Positions 1-7,971 of a stretch of DNA of 64,000 nucleotides are shown in pieces (positions within the stretch are counted from its first letter, which is position 1; each line of letters starts with the position of its first letter). Source of the DNA: RBG-16-66-20 sp964564865 (lineage in GTDB: Bacteria; Pseudomonadota; Gammaproteobacteria; Burkholderiales; SG8-39). Made by a program: the position numbers and the translations under genes. The stretch lies in contig CAZMDA010000006.1 in NCBI GenBank assembly GCA_964564865.1, positions 22,283-86,282 on the forward strand. The letters are read 5' to 3'. The notes below the pieces were generated by a model. That model was not told where the DNA came from. It searched no databases and saw only the letters and a list, made by a program, of their open reading frames with translations.

Positions 1-1
1 G

Positions 2-565
2 GCGTCGCTCGCCGCGCTGGAGGCCTACGACGACGTGGCGCAGGACTTCGAGCGCCGCTTCGGCCGGCGCCATGCCGCGGTCGAGAGCTACCGCGCGGAG
101 GACGCCGAGGTGGCGTTCTTGATGATCGGCGCCTTCTCCACCAAGGCGCAGGAGGCGGTGGACCGGCTGCGGGCGCAGGGCATCGCCGCCGGGCTGGTGC
201 GGCCGCGCCTGCTGCGGCCGTTCCCGGTCGCCGCGCTTCGAAAGGCGCTGCTGGGCCGCCGCGCGCTCGCCGTCGTCGACCAGAACCTGTCCATGGGGAA
301 GGGCGGGGTGCTCGCCACGGAGATCGCCTCTGCGCTCTACGGTTGCCGGAGCGCACCGCTGATCGCGAGCTATGTCGGCGGCCTTGGCGGCCGCGACATC
401 GGGCCGGGGGAGTTCGAGGCCATGGCGAAGGAAGCGCTGGAGGCCGCGCGCAAGGGCGAGGCGCCAGAACCGCGCCTGCTCTACACCGCCGCCGAACTGC
501 GCGAAGTGCGCAAGCAGCAGGCGATCGCGCTCGCCGAGCGGCACGAGGCGGGAGCGGCGCCATGA
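2..565 (+). CDS. 2-oxoacid:ferredoxin oxidoreductase, alpha subunit (3' part)
   Basis: C-terminal part of a gene that begins before the window; the frame is open from base 2. The 176-plus visible residues match the C-terminal domains of PorA-type alpha subunits, including LRPFPVAALRKAL, the AVVDQNLSMGKGG segment and SYVGGLGGRDI. This subunit pairs with the TPP-binding beta subunit to decarboxylate a 2-oxoacid such as pyruvate to its acyl-CoA with ferredoxin as acceptor. The stop codon overlaps the start of the beta gene in an ATGA junction, so the two are translationally coupled. The substrate cannot be read from this fragment. Confidence 0.85.
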   Translation, partial: ASLAALEAYDDVAQDFERRFGRRHAAVESYRAEDAEVAFLMIGAFSTKAQEAVDRLRAQGIAAGLVRPRLLRPFPVAALRKALLGRRALAVVDQNLSMGKGGVLATEIASALYGCRSAPLIASYVGGLGGRDIGPGEFEAMAKEALEAARKGEAPEPRLLYTAAELREVRKQQAIALAERHEAGAAP

Positions 566-1482
566 CCGAGGCGACGCCGGTGCGCCTCATCAAGGGGATG
601 AAGGAACTGCCCTCCGAGCATCTGCTCGCGGGCGGCACCTCGATGTGTTCCGGTTGCGGCGGGCTGCAGGCGCTGCACGAGGTGCACGACGTGCTGGGCG
701 GCAAGACGGTGTTCGTCAACGCTGCCGGCTGCATGACGCTGCTTGCCTCCTACCCCTACACGCCGTTCCGCGGCTCCTGGCTCTACACCGCGATGGCCTC
801 GGCGCCCGCGGGCGCGCAGGGCGTGCGCGACGCGCTCGACATCCTGGTGGCAAAGAAGCGCATCCCGCCGGAGGAGGACCTCGCCGTGGTGGCGCTCACC
901 GGCGACGGCGCGGCCTACGGCATGGGCCTGTCGGCCACCTCTGCCGCGATCGAGCGCGGGCTGGATTTCCTGTACCTGTGCTACGACAACGAGGGCTACG
1001 GCAACACCGGGCAGCAGGCCTCGGGCGCGACGCCGCACGGCGCCCGCACCGCCACCAGCGGCCGCGGCTGGTCCGGGTTCAAGAAGGACCTGTTTGCGGT
1101 CTGGGCCGCGCACAAGCCCGCCTACGCGGCCACGGTGATCGGCTCGGAACCCCTGGACCTCGCGCGCAAGGTGCAGAAGGCGGCCGCGCTGAAGGGGCCG
1201 CGCCTGATCCTCGCGCTCGCGCCGTGTCCGCCGGGTTGGGACTACGACCCGCAGGAAACGGTGGAGGTCGGCCACCTCGCCGTGAAGACCGGCATCTGGC
1301 CGCTGCGCGAGTACGAGAACGGGCGCGTGACGCACACGCGCGTGCCGCATCCGCGCGCGCCGGTGGAGGAGTACCTTGTGCGCCAGGGCCGCTTCCGCCA
1401 CCTGTTCGAGCCGCTGCGCGATGATGCCGCGATCGCCGGCATCCAGGCGGAGGTGGACGCCTACTGGAACGCCGTCGCCTGA
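562..1482 (+). CDS. 2-oxoacid:ferredoxin oxidoreductase, beta subunit
   Basis: 306 residues, a normal length for PorB-type beta subunits. It holds the TPP site: GDG at 114-116 and the downstream CYDNEGYGNTG with Asn143. Cysteines 29, 32, 57 and 222 are arranged like the proximal 4Fe-4S cluster ligands of PorB. With the alpha subunit it would form acyl-CoA, CO2 and reduced ferredoxin in the cytoplasm. The ATG at 562 overlaps the alpha stop by 4 bases. It is followed after 17 bases by an acyl-CoA dehydrogenase-like gene with a GAGGAG ribosome site, so the three genes are probably one transcript. Pyruvate is the default substrate; an aryl- or branched-chain 2-oxoacid is possible. Confidence 0.87.
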   Translation: MTEATPVRLIKGMKELPSEHLLAGGTSMCSGCGGLQALHEVHDVLGGKTVFVNAAGCMTLLASYPYTPFRGSWLYTAMASAPAGAQGVRDALDILVAKKRIPPEEDLAVVALTGDGAAYGMGLSATSAAIERGLDFLYLCYDNEGYGNTGQQASGATPHGARTATSGRGWSGFKKDLFAVWAAHKPAYAATVIGSEPLDLARKVQKAAALKGPRLILALAPCPPGWDYDPQETVEVGHLAVKTGIWPLREYENGRVTHTRVPHPRAPVEEYLVRQGRFRHLFEPLRDDAAIAGIQAEVDAYWNAVA

Positions 1483-1499
1483 TATCGAGGAGACCTGCC

Positions 1500-3155
1500 A
1501 TGAACCCGCCGCACCCGCCGCTGGCCGCCACCCACGAGGTGTTCAACCAGGCGCCGCCGCTGGAGAACCGGAACCTGTACGAGTGCAACCACGCGCTGCA
1601 GGAAGGCCTGAAGCGCGAAGGCGCGGGCGCTACCGCGGAGTGGTTGCGCGCGCGCGGCGAGGAGCTGGGCTCGGCACGGCTGCTGGAGTGGGCGGCGCAG
1701 GCCAACCGCAACCCGCCCACGCTGCGCCTGTTCGATGCCGCGGGGCACCGGCGCGACGAGGTGGAGTTCCATCCTGCCTACCACGAGCTGATGGCCTACC
1801 TGAAGCGGCATGGCGCCTCCGCGGGCCCGTGGTCCGATCCGGCGCCGGGCGCGCATGTGAAGCGCGCCGCGTTCTTCATGCTGTACGCGGAAGTGGAGGA
1901 CGGCACGCTGTGCCCGACTACCATGACCTACGCCGTGGTGCCCGCGATCTCGCGCGACTGGGCGCTGGCGGCGCAATGGCTGCCGCGCATCTACTCGCAC
2001 GACTACGACCGGCGCTTCATCCCCGCCGACCGCAAGAGCGGCGTGACCCTGGGCATGGGCATGACCGAGAAGCAGGGCGGCTCGGACGTGCGCGCCAACA
2101 CCACGCGCGCCGAGCCCCTGGGCGGGCGCGAGTACCGCATCACCGGCCACAAGTGGTTCTTCTCGGCGCCGATGTGCGACGCGTTCCTGGTCCTCGCGCA
2201 GGCCCCGGGCGGGCTGTCCTGCTTCCTGCTGCCGCGCTGGACTGCGCAGGGCAAGCTGAACGACATCCGCATCCAGCGCCTGAAGGACAAGCTGGGCGAC
2301 CGCTCCAATGCCGGCTCGGAAGTGGAGTTCTTGGGCGCGCAGGCCACGCTGGTGGGCGAGGAGGGGCGCGGCATCCCGATCATCCTGGAGATGGGCACCT
2401 ACTGCCGGCTGGATTGCGCGCTGGGGACGACGGGGCTCATGCGCGCCTCGCTGTCGCAGGCGATGCACCATGCCTCGCATCGCGCCGCGTTCGGCAGGCG
2501 CCTCGTCGAGCAGCCGCTGATGCAGAACGTGCTGGCGGACCTCGCGCTGGAATCGGAGGCGGCGACGGCGCTGTCGCTGCGCCTGGCGCGAGCCTTCGAC
2601 GCGCAGGCCGACGAGCCGGCCTCGCTGCTGCGCCGCGTGCTGACCCCGGCCGCGAAATACTGGATCTGCAAGCGCGGGCTTGCGGTCGCCGCCGAGGCGA
2701 TGGAGGTGCTGGGCGGCAACGGCTACGTAGAGGAGGGCGTGATGGCGCGCATCTACCGCCAGATGCCGCTCAATTCCATCTGGGAAGGCTCGGGCAACAT
2801 CATGTGCCTGGACATCCTGCGCGCCTTTGCGCGCCATCCGCGCTGCCTGGAGGCGCTCGCGGCGGAGGTCGAGCCGGCGCTGGGGCGCAATGCGCACTTC
2901 GACCGCCACGTGGCGCGGCTGAAGGACTCGGTGGGCGCGCGCGGCAACCCGGAGGCGAGGGCGAGGACGATCGCGCAGGGCATCGCGCTGGCGGTGCAGG
3001 GCGCGCTGCTGCTGCGGCATGCGCCGGGTTTCGTGTCGGAGGCGTTCTGCGCCAGCCGGCTGGGGGATGCGGCGTTCGGTGGCGGCGCCTTCGGCAACCT
3101 GCCGGGGAACACGGACTTCGGCGCGCTCCTCGCGCGGGCGTGGCCGGAGAGCTAG
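1500..3155 (+). CDS. aidB: AidB-type acyl-CoA dehydrogenase family protein
   Basis: 551 residues, close to the 541 of Escherichia coli AidB, a flavoprotein of the acyl-CoA dehydrogenase fold linked to the alkylation response. The N-terminal HEVFNQAPPLENRNLY segment is AidB-specific. The flavin-binding run MTEKQGGSDVRANTT lies at 188-202 and ITGHKWFFSAP at 214-224. Near the C-terminal third come AMEVLGGNGYVEEG and LNSIWEGSGNIM, both conserved in AidB. Start chosen at the ATG 8 bases after GAGGAG. It follows the ferredoxin oxidoreductase genes rather than DNA-repair genes, so a catabolic dehydrogenase role is also possible. Confidence 0.85.
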   Translation: MNPPHPPLAATHEVFNQAPPLENRNLYECNHALQEGLKREGAGATAEWLRARGEELGSARLLEWAAQANRNPPTLRLFDAAGHRRDEVEFHPAYHELMAYLKRHGASAGPWSDPAPGAHVKRAAFFMLYAEVEDGTLCPTTMTYAVVPAISRDWALAAQWLPRIYSHDYDRRFIPADRKSGVTLGMGMTEKQGGSDVRANTTRAEPLGGREYRITGHKWFFSAPMCDAFLVLAQAPGGLSCFLLPRWTAQGKLNDIRIQRLKDKLGDRSNAGSEVEFLGAQATLVGEEGRGIPIILEMGTYCRLDCALGTTGLMRASLSQAMHHASHRAAFGRRLVEQPLMQNVLADLALESEAATALSLRLARAFDAQADEPASLLRRVLTPAAKYWICKRGLAVAAEAMEVLGGNGYVEEGVMARIYRQMPLNSIWEGSGNIMCLDILRAFARHPRCLEALAAEVEPALGRNAHFDRHVARLKDSVGARGNPEARARTIAQGIALAVQGALLLRHAPGFVSEAFCASRLGDAAFGGGAFGNLPGNTDFGALLARAWPES

Positions 3156-3281
3156 GAAAACGACCTGATGAATCGCGGCAGATCCCAGGTTGCCGCGTGA
3201 TGGGAGGTTCGCGACGGCATCTTGCCGCGGAGCGAATGCTCGGGTAAACAATACCCCGTATCACTGCCGCGAGGTTCCGAT

Positions 3282-4556
3282 ATGCTGAACAAGGAAACCG
3301 CCGAACTGCTCACCCGGGTCGGGCCGGGCACCGCGATGGGCAACCTGATGCGCCGCTACTGGGTGCCGGTGCTGTTGTCGAGCGAGATCGCCGAGCCGGA
3401 CTGCGCGCCGGTACGGGTCAAGATCCTCGGCGAGAAGCTGCTCGCGTTTCGAGACACGCAGGGCCGCGCCGGGCTGGTCAGCGAATTCTGCGCGCACCGG
3501 GGCGCGTCGCTGTTTCTCGGGCGCAACGAGGAATGCGGGATCCGCTGCTCGTACCACGGCTGGAAGTACGACATCACCGGCCAGTGCGTCGACTTGCCGC
3601 AGGTACCCACGCTTGCGGCCAGGATCAGCATCACCGCTTACCCTTGCGTGGAACGCGGTGGCATCGTCTGGGCCTACATGGGTCCGCCGGACAAGAAGCC
3701 GGCGCCTCCGGAACTGGAGTGGTGCCTGGTGCCCGAGAGCCACCGCTACGTCAGCAAGCGCCTGCAGGAGAGTGGCTGGTTGCAGGCCATGGAGGGGGGT
3801 ATCGACACCTCGCACGTCTCCTGGGTCCACCGCTACGAGGTAGACAAGGACCCGATGCACCGGCATTCCAGGGCGCTGGAGTACATCAAGAAGGACAGCA
3901 ACGTCGTGTTCGACATTCAGGAGATGCCGCACGGCCTGACCATGTACGGCCGGCGTTTCGCGGACGACGACAGCTACTACTGGCGAATCACGCAGTGGAT
4001 CTTCCCGTGGTTCACGTGCATCCCGCCCTTCGGACATCATGCGCTGGGCGGGCACGTCTGGGTTCCGATTGACGACGAGAACTGCTGGGCCTGGAGCATC
4101 AACTGGCTGGGCGACCGCCCGATCCCCGAGGAGGAAGTGCAGGCGATGCGCGAGGGCAAGGGCATCCATGTGGTGTACAAGCCCGGCACTTTCCAGCCGC
4201 TGGCGAACCGGTCGAACGACTGGCTCATCGACCGGGAATCGCAGAAGCGCCGCGAGACCTTCAGCGGCGTGTCCGGCTTCTCCATGCAGGACGCCTCCCT
4301 GCAGGAAAGCATGGGACCGATTCAGGATTACGCCAACGAGCACCTGATTCCGACCGACAAGGCGATCGTGATGGCGCGACGCATGCTGGAGCGGGCGGCG
4401 CGCGATCTCGGGCAGGGAATTGAGCCGCCGGCGCTGGACGCCGCCTCGCAGCGCGTGCGCGCGGCGGCGGTGGTTCTCGGTCGATCCATGCATGCCCCCG
4501 AGTGGGCGAAGGACGCCTTGCTCGATGGACTTGAACAACCCGTCTACTCCGTCTAA
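3282..4556 (+). CDS. Rieske non-heme iron oxygenase, phthalate 4,5-dioxygenase-like
   Basis: 424 residues. The Rieske 2Fe-2S site is Cys70, His72, Cys89 and His92 (CAHRG, then CSYHGWKYD). The catalytic domain carries Asp175, His178 and His183 (GGIDTSHVSWVHR), matching the mononuclear iron site. These oxygenases add O2 to an aromatic ring or demethylate aryl ethers using electrons from a separate reductase. No reductase or ferredoxin gene lies nearby, so electrons must come from elsewhere in the genome. ATG at 3282 was chosen because it starts the conserved MLNKETAELLTRVGPGTAMG segment. First gene of a five-gene catabolic operon; the Bug gene follows after 8 bases. Confidence 0.88.
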   Translation: MLNKETAELLTRVGPGTAMGNLMRRYWVPVLLSSEIAEPDCAPVRVKILGEKLLAFRDTQGRAGLVSEFCAHRGASLFLGRNEECGIRCSYHGWKYDITGQCVDLPQVPTLAARISITAYPCVERGGIVWAYMGPPDKKPAPPELEWCLVPESHRYVSKRLQESGWLQAMEGGIDTSHVSWVHRYEVDKDPMHRHSRALEYIKKDSNVVFDIQEMPHGLTMYGRRFADDDSYYWRITQWIFPWFTCIPPFGHHALGGHVWVPIDDENCWAWSINWLGDRPIPEEEVQAMREGKGIHVVYKPGTFQPLANRSNDWLIDRESQKRRETFSGVSGFSMQDASLQESMGPIQDYANEHLIPTDKAIVMARRMLERAARDLGQGIEPPALDAASQRVRAAAVVLGRSMHAPEWAKDALLDGLEQPVYSV

Positions 4557-4564
4557 GGACATCA

Positions 4565-5527
4565 ATGAAATCATCGATTCTCGCTGCTGCTCTCGCGGTC
4601 GTCGCCCTGCCAGCGGCAGCTCAGGACTGGTCGCCCAGCAAGACCGTGCGCATCATCGTGCCCGTGCTCGGCGGTACCAACGACCTGGTGGCACGACTGG
4701 TTGCACCCAGGCTGCAGGATGCCATCGGACAGTCGGTGATCGTGGAGAACAAGCCCGGCGCCGGCGGCAACGTCGGAGCGGACCTGGTTGCGAAGTCGGC
4801 GCCGGACGGCCACACGCTGCTTATCGGCTACAACGGCCCGATCGCGGTGAACGTGTCACTGTTCGACAAGCTGCCCTACGACCCTCTGAAGGATCTTTCG
4901 CCGATCACACTCGCGGTGACTTCGCCCCAGTTCCTCACCGTGCATCCGAGCGTGCCGGTCAACAATGTCGCCGAGTTCATCGCGCTGGCGAAGAAGGATC
5001 CCGGCAAGCTGACTTACGCCTCCATCGAGATCGGCAGCGCATCGCACCTCACAATGGAGATGCTCAAGTCGGCGGCGGGAGTGGACGTGCTGCACATACC
5101 GCACCGCGGCTCCGCGCCCGCCATCACGGCGCTTCTCGGCGGCACGGTTGATGCCGGCTTCTTCGTGCCCGGGAACGTGCTCGCGCACGCCAAAGCCGGC
5201 AAGCTGAAGCTCATTGCCGCCACCGGGGCAAGGCGCTTCGAGGCGCAGCCGGACGTGCCCACCATGATCGAGGCGGGCTTCAAGGACTTCGAGGCCATTG
5301 CTTGGATCGGATTCCTCGCACAAGGGGAAACCCGCCGACCGATCATCGAGCGCTATAACCGCGAGATCGTGAGGATCCTGCGTACCCCCGAAGTTCGCGA
5401 CCGCCTGCAGGGTGTGAACTTCGAGATGGTCGCCAGCACGCCCGAGTACTTCGGCGATTGGATCCGGAAGGAGATCCCGCGCTGGGCCGCCATCGTGAAG
5501 CGGACCGGCGCGAAGGCATCGAACTGA
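4565..5527 (+). CDS. Bug/TctC family periplasmic solute-binding protein
   Basis: 320 residues with a signal peptide at 1-20 ending at AAAQD, then the family opening KTVRIIVPVLGGTNDLVARLVAPRL, the ENKPGAGGNVGADLVAKSAPDGHTLL block and HIPHRGSAPAI. Such proteins bind carboxylates in the periplasm and are expanded in Burkholderiales. No TctA/TctB membrane genes are present, as is common for Bug proteins. It sits inside the Rieske-intradiol dioxygenase operon, so its ligand is probably the aromatic substrate of that operon or a breakdown acid. This is inferred from context only. Confidence 0.9.
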   Translation: MKSSILAAALAVVALPAAAQDWSPSKTVRIIVPVLGGTNDLVARLVAPRLQDAIGQSVIVENKPGAGGNVGADLVAKSAPDGHTLLIGYNGPIAVNVSLFDKLPYDPLKDLSPITLAVTSPQFLTVHPSVPVNNVAEFIALAKKDPGKLTYASIEIGSASHLTMEMLKSAAGVDVLHIPHRGSAPAITALLGGTVDAGFFVPGNVLAHAKAGKLKLIAATGARRFEAQPDVPTMIEAGFKDFEAIAWIGFLAQGETRRPIIERYNREIVRILRTPEVRDRLQGVNFEMVASTPEYFGDWIRKEIPRWAAIVKRTGAKASN

Positions 5528-5538
5528 GGAGGATGGGC

Positions 5539-6249
5539 ATGAACTCCGAAGCCAAACCCAATCCCCATCCCTCAGTCTTCATCGACAGGAAGCGCCTGGA
5601 CCTCATCAAGGGCTACAAGGTGCACGAGAAGCGCACTCCTTCGAAGCCGCTTCCGGTGACGCCGTCGCAAACGCTGGGACCGTTCTTCAGCCTCGGCCTG
5701 ATCCGTGAGGGCGATGACGACCTTGCTGCGCGGACCGTCGGCGGGCCGCGCGCCGAGGGCATGCCGATCTACGTGACCGGTCGCGTGCTGGACGAGGACG
5801 GCAAGCCGGTGCGGAAGGCGCTGGTTGAGGTCTGGCAGGCCAACTGCCGGGGCAAGTACGAGCACCCGGACGATGTCACGCCGCAGCCCACGGACCCGAA
5901 CCTGAAGGCCTTCGGCCGGATGCTCACGAAGGACGACGGCAGCTTCCGGTTCCGCTCCATCAAGCCGGGCGCCTACCCCAATCCAGGCTACGACAACTGG
6001 ATGCGCCCGCCGCATGTCCATTTTTCGATTCTCTGCGCGGGCGTCATGCAGCGCCTCATTACGCAGATGTACTTCCCGGGGGAGCCGCTCAATGACATCG
6101 ATCCGATTCTCAACGGGATCGAGGATCTCGAGGCCCGCGCTTCGCTCGTGGCGAAGGAGCTGGGCAAGAACGAGCAGGGCGAGACCGGCTACGAGTTCAA
6201 CATCGTTCTGCGCGGCAAGGCGGAAACGCCCTTCATGCTGGACCGCTGA
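5539..6249 (+). CDS. Intradiol ring-cleavage dioxygenase, protocatechuate 3,4-dioxygenase beta-like
   Basis: 236 residues of the intradiol dioxygenase fold. The four iron ligands are visible: Tyr107 (GKYEHPDD), Tyr146 (GAYPNPGYDNW), His159 and His161 (RPPHVHFSI). VTGRVLDEDGKP and QRLITQMYFPGEP are typical of PcaH. The N-terminal TPSQTLGPFF resembles the opening of the alpha chain PcaG, and no separate alpha gene is present, so this may be a homo-oligomeric enzyme. It would cleave a catechol-type ring between the hydroxyls. ATG at 5539 was preferred over 5533 because AGGAGG at 5527-5532 leaves correct spacing only for the second. The stop overlaps the next ATG. Confidence 0.85.
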   Translation: MNSEAKPNPHPSVFIDRKRLDLIKGYKVHEKRTPSKPLPVTPSQTLGPFFSLGLIREGDDDLAARTVGGPRAEGMPIYVTGRVLDEDGKPVRKALVEVWQANCRGKYEHPDDVTPQPTDPNLKAFGRMLTKDDGSFRFRSIKPGAYPNPGYDNWMRPPHVHFSILCAGVMQRLITQMYFPGEPLNDIDPILNGIEDLEARASLVAKELGKNEQGETGYEFNIVLRGKAETPFMLDR

Positions 6250-7121
6250 TGAAGGACTGCCTCGGGCCCTGGCCCGCGGAGAAGCCCGGCTGGACGCTGC
6301 CCGCAGGCGCTTGGGACACCCACTTCCATGTGCTCGGTCCCCAGGCGACCTGGCCCTATTCCCCGACGCGCAAATACACGCCGCCCGATGCGCCCGTGGC
6401 GGCAGCGTTGCGGACGCACGACGTGCTCGGGGTCGCAAGCGGGCTGGTGGTGCATGCCAATACCCATGGCTTCGACAACGGGGTCGACCTCGATGCCGTG
6501 GCGCGGTCCAAAGGCCGCTATCTGGCTGTGGTGCGGTTGGATGGCCGCGCCACGCGCGACGGCTGCCGTGAGCTGCACGTGCGGGGCGCGCGCGGCGTGC
6601 GCTTCGCCTTCAATCCGCAACATGGCGGCACGCTCGACCAGAAGGCATTCGAGCATGTACTCACCTGCATAGAGGGCCTTGGCTGGTTCGTTGAGTTGCA
6701 CTTCGACGGCGGCGCGATCCCTGGCCTGCGCAACTGGCTCGAGTCCCTCCGGTGCACGATAGTCATCGATCATTTCGGACGGGTAGATCCCTCGTCTGGC
6801 GTGGACCAGGAGCCCTTCGGCATCCTGTGCGAGTTGATGCGCCGCCCCAACTGGTGGATGAAGATCAGCGGCGCGGACCGGATCACGAGGCAAGGCGTGC
6901 CTTACGACGACGTCGCGCCGCTTGCGCGGCGGCTGCTGGAGATCGCCCCCGATCGGCTGCTCTGGGGCAGCGACTGGCCCCACACCGGTGTGTTCGAAGC
7001 CGCACGCATGCCTTCCGATGCCGCGCTGCTGGACGGGCTGCGGCGCTGGATTCCGGACCAACTGGCGCTGAATCGGGTGCTGGTGGACAATCCCCGCAGG
7101 CTCCTCGGGATCGCGGCGTGA
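6249..7121 (+). CDS. Amidohydrolase family 2 protein, LigI (pyrone dicarboxylate hydrolase)-like
   Basis: 290 residues, the usual length for the LigI/amidohydrolase-2 group. Metal and catalytic residues are seen in WDTHFHVLG (His25, His27) and WGSDWPH (Asp241); FPLALAPQ-type LigI residues are replaced by family-typical equivalents such as GVRFAFN. LigI opens the lactone 2-pyrone-4,6-dicarboxylate during lignin aromatics breakdown. Downstream of an intradiol dioxygenase it plausibly hydrolyses a lactone formed after ring cleavage. It overlaps both neighbours (TGATG at its start, GTGA at its end). The exact lactone is not determinable. Confidence 0.78.
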   Translation: MKDCLGPWPAEKPGWTLPAGAWDTHFHVLGPQATWPYSPTRKYTPPDAPVAAALRTHDVLGVASGLVVHANTHGFDNGVDLDAVARSKGRYLAVVRLDGRATRDGCRELHVRGARGVRFAFNPQHGGTLDQKAFEHVLTCIEGLGWFVELHFDGGAIPGLRNWLESLRCTIVIDHFGRVDPSSGVDQEPFGILCELMRRPNWWMKISGADRITRQGVPYDDVAPLARRLLEIAPDRLLWGSDWPHTGVFEAARMPSDAALLDGLRRWIPDQLALNRVLVDNPRRLLGIAA

Positions 7122-7894
7122 GCAAAGTCGGGCGACTGGAGGGCAAGCGGGCGTTGATTACCGGCGGCGGCGCAGGCATCGGCGCCGCCACAGCGCGAGC
7201 GTTCTGCCAGGAGGGCGCTGCCGTGGTGCTCGTCGACCAGGACAGCCGGGCGCTCGACGATCTGGCGCAGCGCCTGCGCGAGGCAGGGGGGCGCGTGGCC
7301 ACCATCGAGGGCGACGTCGCGCAGCCGGTATTGGCCGAGCGCGCAGTCGAGCTGGCGGTTAGGAGTTTCGGCGGGCTCGAGGTGCTGGTCAACAACGCGG
7401 CGATGCGCAACTACGCCGCAGTGGCGGACGCAACGCCCGAGGAATGGCGTGCGGTGCTGGCGGTCAATCTCACCGGCGCGGCGGGATTCTGCAGGGCGGC
7501 GCTGCCGGAACTGCGAAAGTCCGGCAAGGGCGCGATCGTCAACGTGTCCTCATGCTATGGCGTGACCGGGCGCAAGGGCATGGCGATCTACGACGCCACC
7601 AAGGCCGCGCTCATCGCACTTACGCGTACGCTGGCCCATGAGGAAGCGGAGCACGGCGTCCGTACCAATGCGGTCTGCCCGGGCTCCACGCTCACGGATT
7701 TCCACCTCGGGCGCGGGCGCGCGGCCGGAAGGTCGGAGGACGAGATCAAACGGGCGCGCAGCGACAATTCGCTGCTCGGGCGCTGGGCGTCCCCCGCAGA
7801 GGTGGCTTGGCCGATCCTGTGGCTCGCCTCGGATGAGGCCTCCTTCATCACGGGCACGCACTTGCTGGTGGACGGCGGGTTGTCGATTTTCTAG
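7118..7894 (+). CDS. Short-chain dehydrogenase/reductase (SDR)
   Basis: 258 residues, classical SDR. Cofactor motif TGGGAGIG at 15-22, NNAA at 92-95, catalytic Ser144/145, Tyr158 and Lys162 (YDATK), and the C-terminal SFITGTHLLVDGG. Asp at the end of the second beta strand (LVDQDS) favours NAD over NADP. It would oxidise or reduce a hydroxyl/keto intermediate of the operon's pathway, for example a dihydrodiol formed by the Rieske oxygenase. The GTG start overlaps the amidohydrolase stop by 4 bases, so this is the last, coupled gene of the operon. Confidence 0.88.
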   Translation: MSKVGRLEGKRALITGGGAGIGAATARAFCQEGAAVVLVDQDSRALDDLAQRLREAGGRVATIEGDVAQPVLAERAVELAVRSFGGLEVLVNNAAMRNYAAVADATPEEWRAVLAVNLTGAAGFCRAALPELRKSGKGAIVNVSSCYGVTGRKGMAIYDATKAALIALTRTLAHEEAEHGVRTNAVCPGSTLTDFHLGRGRAAGRSEDEIKRARSDNSLLGRWASPAEVAWPILWLASDEASFITGTHLLVDGGLSIF

Positions 7895-7921
7895 GGGAAC
7901 TTTGAATCAGGGCTCTTTATC

Positions 7922-7937
7922 CTGACCACTTGGTCAG
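7922..7937. promoter_or_regulatory. Inverted repeat CTGACCA-CT-TGGTCAG
   Basis: Perfect 7-base arms around a 2-base spacer, between the ends of convergent genes (SDR and ferritin-like). The half TGGTCAGAC resembles GntR/FadR-type sites. However, the place, downstream of both genes, fits a small hairpin better than an operator. Function unassigned. Confidence 0.35.
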
Positions 7938-7940
7938 ACG

Positions 7941-7971
7941 TTCCCTAGCCGAATGACCGCAAGCTAGGGAA
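7941..7971. terminator. Hairpin between convergent genes
   Basis: TTCCCTAGC at 7941-7949 pairs perfectly with GCTAGGGAA at 7963-7971 around a 13-base loop. It includes the stop codon of the minus-strand ferritin-like gene and follows the SDR stop. No T-run follows on either strand, so it is at best a weak bidirectional terminator or 3'-end stabiliser. Confidence 0.4.

Noticed and set aside
3156..3281. Gene in the gap before the Rieske oxygenase
   Set aside because: The frame extends upstream of 3282 without a ribosome site, and homology starts at MLNKETAEL. The gap probably holds the operon promoter, but no clear -35/-10 pair could be defined.
5533..5541. ATG at 5533 as start of the intradiol dioxygenase
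   Set aside because: It directly abuts AGGAGG with no spacing; the ATG at 5539 has proper spacing.
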